A DNA stretch of 59,633 bases from a virus: positions 1 to 59,633 of IMG/VR virus record IMGVR_UViG_3300030110_003038; one strand, 5' to 3'. Below the pieces are notes generated by a model. The model saw only the letters and a program-made list of their open reading frames with translations. It did not search any database and had not been told where the DNA came from. Each line of letters opens with the position of its first letter. The first letter of the stretch is position 1. Shown here in pieces: positions 40,756 through 48,199 of the stretch. The position numbers and the translations under genes are program-made.

Positions 40756-43191
40756 CTATCTAGGCTCAAACTCTGCTAAATCAAAACCATCAAGACTATC
40801 CTCATTAGATTCAAAGTTTATCGCTGGTAGATTTCTTTTCTTTTGTTCTATCATTTTTGAAGTTTGAGTTGACTGTTGGCTAATTCTATTGTCTTTTGCT
40901 TTTTCTCTTTCATTTTCTCTTGATTGTAAGCCTTGTTGCTCCATACCTTTTAATTGCATTTGAAACTGAAACTCTGTTTGCATCAATTGTCTTTTTAACT
41001 CAGCTTCATTTTTAAGTTTCTCTATTTCAAAACTTATTTCAGCCTGTTTAACTTGCATTTTTGATTGAGTTTCCATTTGCACTTTTTGAGCTTCTAATTG
41101 TGCTTTAGCTTGTTCTCCTTGCATTTGCATTTGAGCAGCCATTTGTTGCTCTTGCATTTTTTGTTGTTGTTCTTGTTCTTGTTTTTGTCTACGTTTTAAT
41201 TTAAGCAATTGATTAGCCATTTTAAGATTATTAATCTCTCTAATGTCTATCGCATCTTCTAAACTAATATTTTCTTTAGATAATGCCATTTGTATATTAG
41301 CCTCTAGCATTGCTTTTTCTTCTTCATCAGGTGCCATTTCTATAAATATTCCAAAATCATATATATACAAATCTTTTATTTCTTCTAAAATACCTGAGTT
41401 ATATTTTCCTATTTGCATAGCAAACTCATCTTTAAAATCTGCAAATTCTAATATATCAGCTGTCCTTATAGATAAACACTCTGCTAAAGTTTTGGTTATA
41501 AATAAACTACCATCTAATATGTGTCTTGTTGCGGTGTTGCTATTTAAAGCTGCAAGTTTTTGTACACCCACTAAAGCATTAGGATCTGGTGTAGAGCCAT
41601 CTCTAGCTTCGTTTAAACCAGTTACTGATCTAATCATATCTAAATAATGATTGTAGTTAGCTATTAACATTTGCATTTTACTAGAACCGCTATTTGCGGT
41701 AAGTTGTTGTATGGGTACTTTGGCGTTGTTAAATTCACCGTCTTGAGTAAAGCTACGCCCTACAACACTACCTGTTTGAAAATATAATCGTAATGCATCT
41801 TCTGGATTGTAAGCATTCCCTGTTCCTAAATCCACTTCATTTAATCCATCTGCATCAATAAACACACCATCAGGTACAATTCTTGAAACTACTTGTTGAA
41901 TTTTTAAATGAGTCATTTGTATTAAATCTGCAAAAGGAATCATTCTTCTGACTAAAGACTCTAACTGTCCTTTATACATTCTAGGAGCACATGCCACATA
42001 ATTAGGCATAGCAAATTGATTAGCTGATTTAGGTCTTACCATATTTTCTGCTAACTTCCATTCTAAAACAATGTTAGTTCCCATAACCATTACTCCAGTA
42101 TACCACACGTCAATTCTTTTTTCTACTTTCTCAAACTTACCTTCCTCCATCATTTCTTGTGGTGGATTAAATTGATCATCTTTCTCAACTGTTTTATAAG
42201 AACCGTCTGCTAATTTTTTTCTTTTATAAACAAAGGAATGGGTGGTTTTATAATTAAAGTATAGTAAAGTTGCAGTATCTCTATAAAACATACTGTTTTC
42301 ATAAAACTGTGAAGTATTAAAATAATTATACCACGATTGACTATACTTAGCTATTTCATTTAAATCAGCATCGGTTAATGACGGATCAATTTTAATTAAC
42401 TCTGTCATTGGAACCGTTTTAATTTCACCCCAATAAAAACAATCTTTAAAATAAGGATCTTCAGTATAACTATAAACCACATTAGCAGGATCTACATAAT
42501 CTATTTTTACTCCTTGTCCAGGTAAAAACTCATGTTTAGTAATTCCAATACCTAATGTAGTTAAATCATAATCAACTCTATTTCTAATGTCGTTATAATG
42601 ATTTTCAGAAAACAAAGTGTCAATTGCTACTTCTTGAGCTATTTCAACGGCAGGTTTATATTTCATGTTCATAAACAATTCCATTTCATCATCTGACTCA
42701 GGAAGTTCATCTGCATTTGTTTGAAAAACATTAATGCCAAATTCTGATTCTATTTCTTCAAATAAAGGTTTTGCAACAACCTCTCCCTCTATTTGTTTTT
42801 GAAACTCATTTCTTTTTTCTGCGGACATTGCATCTTCAGCATATGCTTTTACTTTAAATAATCTATCTGACATACCATTAACCACAATATCTACAAATTT
42901 AGGAATGATAGGAACAGGCGTCCAATCTAAGTTTAAATAAGACAAATCACCATCAATAGCTAATTCGTTTTTATATTTAGCAATTGACTGCTCACCTCGC
43001 GCGTACAGGCGTAAGCGCATGAATTCCCCCCATTGATCGTAAAATCTACAAGACCCATTGTCTCTTCTAAACCATTCATACTGTATTGCTTGTCCTATTT
43101 GTAAACCGTATTCTACTGTGTCTTTTGTGGAGTCTGAAACAAATTGATCAGGAAAAGCAGCAGCTTGTATATTTATTGTAACGTCTTTCAT
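40756..43191 (-). CDS. Portal protein (crAss-like type), 811 residues
   Basis: The portal ring is the DNA entry and exit channel and terminase docking site. The body includes WTPVPIIPKFVDIVVNGMSD (about 90-109), IDYVDPANVVYSYTEDPYF (about 225-243) and a TGLNEARDGSTPDPNALVG stretch (about 533-551) typical of crAss-like portals. A long Gln/Glu/Met/Lys-rich coiled coil occupies about residues 655-780, the usual C-terminal barrel/crown extension. It shares ATGA with the terminase gene, which lies immediately upstream in transcription. Confidence 0.85.
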   Translation of the reverse strand: MKDVTINIQAAAFPDQFVSDSTKDTVEYGLQIGQAIQYEWFRRDNGSCRFYDQWGEFMRLRLYARGEQSIAKYKNELAIDGDLSYLNLDWTPVPIIPKFVDIVVNGMSDRLFKVKAYAEDAMSAEKRNEFQKQIEGEVVAKPLFEEIESEFGINVFQTNADELPESDDEMELFMNMKYKPAVEIAQEVAIDTLFSENHYNDIRNRVDYDLTTLGIGITKHEFLPGQGVKIDYVDPANVVYSYTEDPYFKDCFYWGEIKTVPMTELIKIDPSLTDADLNEIAKYSQSWYNYFNTSQFYENSMFYRDTATLLYFNYKTTHSFVYKRKKLADGSYKTVEKDDQFNPPQEMMEEGKFEKVEKRIDVWYTGVMVMGTNIVLEWKLAENMVRPKSANQFAMPNYVACAPRMYKGQLESLVRRMIPFADLIQMTHLKIQQVVSRIVPDGVFIDADGLNEVDLGTGNAYNPEDALRLYFQTGSVVGRSFTQDGEFNNAKVPIQQLTANSGSSKMQMLIANYNHYLDMIRSVTGLNEARDGSTPDPNALVGVQKLAALNSNTATRHILDGSLFITKTLAECLSIRTADILEFADFKDEFAMQIGKYNSGILEEIKDLYIYDFGIFIEMAPDEEEKAMLEANIQMALSKENISLEDAIDIREINNLKMANQLLKLKRRQKQEQEQQQKMQEQQMAAQMQMQGEQAKAQLEAQKVQMETQSKMQVKQAEISFEIEKLKNEAELKRQLMQTEFQFQMQLKGMEQQGLQSRENEREKAKDNRISQQSTQTSKMIEQKKRNLPAINFESNEDSLDGFDLAEFEPR

Positions 43192-45437
43192 CTTTTAAGT
43201 AATTGACTAACTGAACTTTTATTGTTATATCTAGCAAAGTTAATGCTTATTTTTGATTGTTTTTGAACTGGAGTATACAGGTGTTTTTGATTAGACATTA
43301 TTGCTAGTCCTGAACTAATAGATGCATCAAATCTTGTTCTATTATTTATATCAAACTTTGCCCAATCTTCTAATGTTCGTTGAAAATACATGCTACCCAT
43401 TACATCTTTATCTCTATATGTTCCATCTAAATCAAGACCTATATGTTTTTCTATATATGACTCAATTGCAGATGCGTGTGATTGTTTTACATCTTCAGAG
43501 CTATTTGGTATGCCACCTAACTCTTTTTCTGTTTTTGACAACTTATTATATTTTTTATCAGGTCTGTTTAAACAGTATCCTCTATATCCTCTATTTTTAA
43601 AATGATACAACAAACGTGGTTTATTGTTTTCACATAAAATAGGCATACCATAAAAAACACAAGCCATCAAGACTTCTTCGAAAAATATTTCTGCTGTTTG
43701 AGGTCTGGCAATGTACTCAAGAAAAAACTCATTACTTGGGGCATCATCCATATTAAATTTAGTTAACCCATGCAATGATCCATTAGAACCTTTCCCAACA
43801 ACTACTCCAGAAATGTCATAAGAGTCACATCCAAAAGAGCCAAGGTGTTCGTTACCTGGTCTTCTTTGTCCCCCTCTTTCAATAACATTGTTTTGAAGCG
43901 AAGCCTTAGGGATGTAAGTTACAAAAAATCTTCCTCTTTTATTTGGGCTCCATATAACCTTAGAATCTTTAATACCATCTTTCCAATGAAACCCCCCTTG
44001 AGTTACATGATGTTGCATAATTAATGAATCATTATAATCTATCTGTTGATAAATTTTTGTTAAATTAAAAAGTGATTGTTTACTTTCATCTCTAAATGCA
44101 TGAGACTCTGATCTTGGAAATTGTCTATAAAATTCATTTAAAGCATCAGGATCTGATTTTAGTGACTCTACTTCATTCTGCCAATAATTTATAGCTCCTT
44201 GAGTAATCATTTCACCATCAATACCCATTATAGGTTTACTAGGGGTTTTTAATACAGGCATTCCATATATATCTATAAACCCTTCCATATTCCACTCCAT
44301 AGGAACAAACAAATTATACAACCCACTTTTTGTTTGCCCATTAGAATTTCTTTTCATACAATCCGAATCCTCAAATAAAGACTTAAAGTTTCTTCCTCCT
44401 TTATCTAATGCATTAGAAGTAGAACCCATCATGCATTTACCAATTACTTTACTACCTAATCGTAAACAGGTTTTAGTAACTCTCCAGTTGTTTAATATGT
44501 TTTCAGGTCTTTCCCACTTACCACTTTCATCGTGAAGTAGTAATTGTAACTTCTCACCATCATAACTGTTATCAGATGTGTTCTTCCAATCAATAGTTGT
44601 ATCTAATCCCTCTAGTTCTTCTTCATCTACCACATACATATTTTTTTTAGTAATCTTAGAAGCTGGTACACGATAGGCTAATTCTGTTTTTGGTTTATCC
44701 ATACCATCTTGTATAGGCTTAAAAAAGAAAGGATAGTTATTTGAAATAGGAACAATCTTGTCTGTAAACATTTTTTTAGCATCTGCTCCAGTTTTAGAAA
44801 GTATACCTATTCTCGAATCTTTTGTAATAGTAGCGGTATTAACACCCTCACAAGAACTCATAAAAGAAAACCCTGAACGTCTTATTTTTAAATAACACAT
44901 TCCAAAACTTCTTTTGTCAGCCTTAGATGCTTCCCAAAATATATAAAACAATCTATTAGCCTCTCTAAAGTCAGGATGCCCAACATCTATTTTAGTCCAT
45001 TGTAAATACATATAATGTGTTCCAGTAATATATGTTGGCTCACCATTATTCATAAACCAAAGGCCTTCTTCTCTTCTATCAAACTCTTGCTCAATATAAT
45101 CTACCCATTTGTTTTTAAATTGTGGAGGGGTGTCATGCCATTGAAATATAGATTGTATTTTTTTTAATTCTTTAGGCAAAACATGTGGTTCCCAATACTG
45201 TTCTTCTTTTGTTTTGTCTCGCATGTGCACGCGCGCGGGAGGCTTAGGTAAAGCTATGTTTAATCCATTAATATTTATTATTTGATCTATTTGCCCTGTT
45301 TTAGAAATAACTACAAAATCATATTTTTCATTATACCCATAAAGCCAAGTCCGAGCTCTATTCTTAGTTGCTAACACATTTTTAGGAACTATTTTATAAA
45401 GATTTTTATATAAACTATTTTGATCTTGATTCTGCAA
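43188..45437 (-). CDS. Terminase large subunit, 749 residues
   Basis: This is the packaging motor ATPase and nuclease. The start appears to be TTG at 45437; the next ATG is only at residue 72, and the region before it (NRARTWLYGYNEKYDFVVISK) is conserved in related terminases. The Walker A-like loop is degenerate (LKIRRSGFSF, about 183-192), as in crAss-like terminases. Walker B is LLLHDESG (299-306, Asp303-Glu304) and the coupling motif GSTSN follows at about 338-342. The RNase H-like nuclease has GCDSYDISG near 532-540, an acidic residue before LMACVFYG near 587, and SEDVKQSHAS near 648. It overlaps the upstream gene by 23 bases. Confidence 0.9.
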   Translation of the reverse strand: MQNQDQNSLYKNLYKIVPKNVLATKNRARTWLYGYNEKYDFVVISKTGQIDQIININGLNIALPKPPARVHMRDKTKEEQYWEPHVLPKELKKIQSIFQWHDTPPQFKNKWVDYIEQEFDRREEGLWFMNNGEPTYITGTHYMYLQWTKIDVGHPDFREANRLFYIFWEASKADKRSFGMCYLKIRRSGFSFMSSCEGVNTATITKDSRIGILSKTGADAKKMFTDKIVPISNNYPFFFKPIQDGMDKPKTELAYRVPASKITKKNMYVVDEEELEGLDTTIDWKNTSDNSYDGEKLQLLLHDESGKWERPENILNNWRVTKTCLRLGSKVIGKCMMGSTSNALDKGGRNFKSLFEDSDCMKRNSNGQTKSGLYNLFVPMEWNMEGFIDIYGMPVLKTPSKPIMGIDGEMITQGAINYWQNEVESLKSDPDALNEFYRQFPRSESHAFRDESKQSLFNLTKIYQQIDYNDSLIMQHHVTQGGFHWKDGIKDSKVIWSPNKRGRFFVTYIPKASLQNNVIERGGQRRPGNEHLGSFGCDSYDISGVVVGKGSNGSLHGLTKFNMDDAPSNEFFLEYIARPQTAEIFFEEVLMACVFYGMPILCENNKPRLLYHFKNRGYRGYCLNRPDKKYNKLSKTEKELGGIPNSSEDVKQSHASAIESYIEKHIGLDLDGTYRDKDVMGSMYFQRTLEDWAKFDINNRTRFDASISSGLAIMSNQKHLYTPVQKQSKISINFARYNNKSSVSQLLKR

Positions 45438-45690
45438 AGCCTTTAGGTGTATTATTTTTAACTATATCATTTCCTTCTATTAACTGCTTCTCTTCTTCGA
45501 TTCGCTTTAATATTTCGAATGCATCAAAGATAGCAAGTTTTTTTGTAGCAGCTGCATTTTTTAATCTGTCAGCGGCTAACTCATCATCTTTATCGTATTT
45601 AATAATATCCTCTTTAGCCACCTTAATCAGTTGAGTAACTGCTTTTTCGCCAGCTTTTATTATTTCTTCTTTTATTTTTTTTATATCCAT
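45415..45690 (-). CDS. Possible terminase small subunit, 91 residues
   Basis: It is a small, entirely helical, charged protein with a central DELAADRLKNAAATKKLAIFD segment (about 36-56) conserved in similar phages. It is encoded directly upstream of the large terminase and overlaps it. Small terminase subunits bind pac/cos DNA and are often helical oligomers of this location, but no helix-turn-helix is obvious, so the call is from position. It could instead be a co-chaperonin partner or packaging accessory. Confidence 0.45.
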   Translation of the reverse strand: MDIKKIKEEIIKAGEKAVTQLIKVAKEDIIKYDKDDELAADRLKNAAATKKLAIFDAFEILKRIEEEKQLIEGNDIVKNNTPKGFAESRSK

Positions 45691-46256
45691 TATACCACCA
45701 TTGTTATATTATCAGTAAACATACGATATAATTTTTCTTCATCTATATAAAACTCATATTCGCTTTCTGGAGTAAATGTTATTTGATCTCCTTCTTTTAC
45801 TCCTAAACTTTTTAGTTGTTTGTTAGAGTATTTTAATATACCATGTAAGGGTTCTTCTTTAATATTAACACCTTCAATATAATAATCTTTTTTTGGAATA
45901 GGTTTTACAAAACAATACTTATCATGACCGTACCATTTACCCTTTTTGTTATATAAAAAAAACTGATCGTAATCAATAAAAAACAAGTCATCTTTAAAAA
46001 AACTTTTACCGCTTTTTTCTCTTCCTTTCATATCAAAATAAAACTTAAAAACATTATGGTGTACTAATAATATATCACCTTTATCAATATCTCCAGTATA
46101 GTTTAAAGGAACAGAAACAACTTTAGCAAATCTATTAGATGCTTTATGATCTTCTTTAGAAACACTAGTTATAAAATCTACACCTCCGATATCTTTTATA
46201 TTATCGTACCTTCTACCTTTAACTGGTTGTACAATAAAAGAATAAGGAGATTGCAT
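45690..46256 (-). CDS. Two-module GroES-like co-chaperonin, 188 residues
   Basis: The protein appears to contain two GroES (Cpn10) folds in tandem, like the chloroplast Cpn20. Module 1 (about 5-103): FIVQPVKGRRYDN, a flexible loop (about 22-42), FAKVVSVP, GDIDKGDILLVHHNVF, then DDLFFIDYDQFFLY. Module 2 (about 113-188): YCFVKPIPKKDYYIEG (short mobile loop about 121-136), HGILKYS, LGVKEGDQITFTPESEYEF, EEKLYRMFTDNITMVV. The second matches GroES strand order well (VKxGDxVxF, EExLxM-x2-xDIL). No metal-binding residues are needed. It probably caps the phage GroEL, or a host or mixed ring, to fold late proteins such as capsid. It lies beside the terminase genes with one-base overlaps on both sides. 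Confidence 0.7.
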   Translation of the reverse strand: MQSPYSFIVQPVKGRRYDNIKDIGGVDFITSVSKEDHKASNRFAKVVSVPLNYTGDIDKGDILLVHHNVFKFYFDMKGREKSGKSFFKDDLFFIDYDQFFLYNKKGKWYGHDKYCFVKPIPKKDYYIEGVNIKEEPLHGILKYSNKQLKSLGVKEGDQITFTPESEYEFYIDEEKLYRMFTDNITMVV

Positions 46257-46480
46257 TAAAAATCTAAATTATATTCTACTGAAATAGGAAGCGTGGTTTT
46301 AAACTCTTTCCACATTATAAGCTCTTCATTTCTTTCTATCCAAATTTTAAAAGAATTTGATACAGGATCACTTTGTATTAAATGTATGTGATATCTCCCA
46401 TTAAGAACTTCTTGCCCTACAATATAATGCATGGCTCCAGACTTATAGTCTGCTCCTATGGAAATTTTTCTAATATCCAT
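46256..46480 (-). CDS. Conserved small late protein, 74 residues
   Basis: The beginning MDIRKISIGADYKSGAMHYI and the end WKEFKTTLPISVEYNLDF are conserved in related phage genomes as I know them, always without assigned function. Predicted beta-rich and soluble. It is joined by a one-base overlap to the GroES-like gene, so joint expression with packaging genes is certain. Confidence 0.65.
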   Translation of the reverse strand: MDIRKISIGADYKSGAMHYIVGQEVLNGRYHIHLIQSDPVSNSFKIWIERNEELIMWKEFKTTLPISVEYNLDF

Positions 46481-46489
46481 TTTATTTAA

Positions 46490-47020
46490 TTAAAATGTAG
46501 AATTTAACTTTAAAGTCTGATAAGTAATCTTAATATACATAACCCCATTTCCTGCTGGTGTGCCGCCAGTCGTTCCTGAGCCTGTTAAAACCAAAGGGGT
46601 GTTTTCAGGAATAGCCTGTGATCCTCCATTAAAAATAGGAAGAACAATATCTGTGGCAGAATTAAAGGTTGCCATAGCTATGTTTCCTGTTGAATATGTG
46701 CCTACCGCTGTACTCGCATTTCCATCAAAACCATATGCAACACTTCCTGCGTCCATAAAAAGAATAATGTTTTTAATATTTAAAACATATCCTGATCCTG
46801 GAGCCGCTATTAATGTAAGGGGTTGGGTCCATAATGCATTTAATAATACAGAGGAAACGGTAACAGTAACTGTAGTGTCAGCTAATCCAAATAAAGATTG
46901 AACAGATTCTAAAGTACAAGTTTTGGTAGATAAGTCATCATTAGCATCTGTCAATACAAAGTAATCTGATAATACAGGATCGATGTTAGGATAGATGCTA
47001 GTGTTACTTATTCTTGCCAT
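46490..47020 (-). CDS. Small virion protein, beta-rich, 176 residues
   Basis: The N-terminus SNTSIYPNIDPVLSDYFVLTD (residues 5-25 in part) is a segment typical of head- or tail-attached fibre proteins of marine phages. The remainder alternates hydrophobic strands with Thr/Gly/Ser loops (TTVTVTVSSVLLNALW) and has no coiled coil. It may be a head fibre, decoration, or short tail protein. It sits between a coiled-coil protein and packaging genes. Confidence 0.6.
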   Translation of the reverse strand: MARISNTSIYPNIDPVLSDYFVLTDANDDLSTKTCTLESVQSLFGLADTTVTVTVSSVLLNALWTQPLTLIAAPGSGYVLNIKNIILFMDAGSVAYGFDGNASTAVGTYSTGNIAMATFNSATDIVLPIFNGGSQAIPENTPLVLTGSGTTGGTPAGNGVMYIKITYQTLKLNSTF

Positions 47021-47277
47021 TATTTTACTTCTTCTACAGGTTGTGCTTCTTCAACTTTTTCTTTAATATCACCTGTTGCTAAATCAATAGAAACATCTTT
47101 ACCATACTTTTCCATTAGATTTTTTTCATCAACTTTAAATGCAGATCTAAGATCATCCATTTGAGATAACAATTCTTTTTGTTGTAATAATGAATCAGCA
47201 ATTGCTAATTTAGTTTTGGTGAACTCTTGGTTCATTCCTTGAAGTCTTTTTAATTCTTCTTCTGTAATTTTTGCCAT
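47020..47277 (-). CDS. Coiled-coil late protein, 85 residues
   Basis: Nearly the whole protein is a charged heptad-containing helix (EEELKRLQGMNQEFTKTKLA...) ending in a glutamate/valine tail with proline. Such short coiled-coil proteins may oligomerise fibres or act as chaperones. It is preceded by a promoter element (47308-47315) and an A/T leader of TTTAA repeats. Confidence 0.65.
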   Translation of the reverse strand: MAKITEEELKRLQGMNQEFTKTKLAIADSLLQQKELLSQMDDLRSAFKVDEKNLMEKYGKDVSIDLATGDIKEKVEEAQPVEEVK

Positions 47278-47307
47278 TGTATTTAATTTAATTTAAGTTA
47301 TAAAAAA

Positions 47308-47315
47308 CAAATATA
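47308..47315 (-). promoter_or_regulatory. -7 promoter element TATATTTG
   Basis: TAnnTTTG match 30 bases before the ATG at 47277; it could drive the co-chaperonin and terminase genes downstream. Confidence 0.5.
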
Positions 47316-47326
47316 ATAAAATATTA

Positions 47327-47716
47327 TTATTCTTCCTCTACTGGTGGAGTAGGTGGATTTTGCCATGTAAAATATAAATCTTCATTTACAGGGCTTATTT
47401 CTACTGCAATCTGTTCATCTAATGATTTTTTCATTGCATCAACATCTAAAGCTCCATCTAACCATCCAATAACCACATCTTCAAATGCTTCAGTATTTTC
47501 ATAAGGAACAAACGGATCTCCTTTTACATATGTAAATCCTTGTGCTCCAATACTAGAGGCACTATAATAAACATCTGTACCAGGCATTTTTTCACTAGAA
47601 GTAGCAGTATACGTCCAATGCACTGTGTAAATCACATTTGATTCCCCTTCTGCTTGAATATGAGCATTCATTTGATTAATTGTCCAAGAATAGGTGTTAG
47701 TTGATTTTTTTGCCAT
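47327..47716 (-). CDS. Conserved phage protein of the DUF7936 type, 129 residues
   Basis: The pattern YSWTINQMNAHIQAEGESNV, IYTVHWTYTATSS, then a FVPYENTEAFEDVVIGWLDG section and a proline-rich end (TWQNPPTPPVEEE) matches a small phage family whose function is not established. It is beta-rich at the front, helical at the back, and found among tail-fibre genes in other marine phages. It has its own promoter element at 47733-47740. Confidence 0.7.
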   Translation of the reverse strand: MAKKSTNTYSWTINQMNAHIQAEGESNVIYTVHWTYTATSSEKMPGTDVYYSASSIGAQGFTYVKGDPFVPYENTEAFEDVVIGWLDGALDVDAMKKSLDEQIAVEISPVNEDLYFTWQNPPTPPVEEE

Positions 47717-47732
47717 AATCTTTTATTTTATA

Positions 47733-47740
47733 CAAATATA
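47733..47740 (-). promoter_or_regulatory. -7 promoter element TATATTTG
   Basis: TAnnTTTG match 16 bases before the ATG at 47716; no -33 TTG at normal spacing. Confidence 0.5.
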
Positions 47741-47758
47741 GATAATTTAATTTTTATA

Positions 47759-48196
47759 TTAACAAGTGTTTACGTTTCCATGAAGTTCTCCATTTCCTAA
47801 TATTAATCTTGTATACTTATTTGTGTCAAACTTATAATACCCGTTAGATAGTGGGTTGTTTCCTGCGCTATCGGAATATAAAAAATCTCCTACCGTAGGT
47901 TGAGCACCACTGCCTGAGTGATAATACGTTTGATCTATAGCTTCAGAACAAACCCCATTAAAATTAGAAGTTACAGAAGAAGCATATGCAGTTAATGTAG
48001 CATATGTCTTTCCATAAAATTCTGAATAAGCATGAGGAGAGGATTGGTTAACTCCAGAATCTTCATATATCTTTACAAGTGATCCTGCTTGTGGTGTTGA
48101 GCTTGTTCCTGATAATGGAGCATTAGCCGTTCCTGATCTGTTTGCTTCTTGATTTATATCGTTAGCGCTTATTGCTCCTGCTGTTGGTAGTGTCAT
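47759..48196 (-). CDS. Small tail-fibre-associated protein with one TYYHSGSG module, 145 residues
   Basis: The N-terminal part (LPTAGAISANDINQEANRSG, about 3-22) is a segment common in marine phage fibre and particle proteins. The middle is a SPHAYSEFYGKTY stretch. The C-terminal ~60 residues form one copy of the Cys-TYYHSGSG-GD-LYS-GYYK module found four times in the protein at 28213-29934 and once at the end of the 1611-residue protein. Likely a virion surface component or fibre accessory. Confidence 0.6.
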   Translation of the reverse strand: MTLPTAGAISANDINQEANRSGTANAPLSGTSSTPQAGSLVKIYEDSGVNQSSPHAYSEFYGKTYATLTAYASSVTSNFNGVCSEAIDQTYYHSGSGAQPTVGDFLYSDSAGNNPLSNGYYKFDTNKYTRLILGNGELHGNVNTC

Positions 48197-48199
48197 AAT

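Noticed and set aside
40301-41647. Serine-rich plus-strand frames of about 135 residues in the scaffold and portal genes
   Set aside because: They are antisense shadows of Glu/Lys-rich and Gln-rich coding sequence, which reads as Ser/Phe- or Cys/Ile-rich on the other strand.
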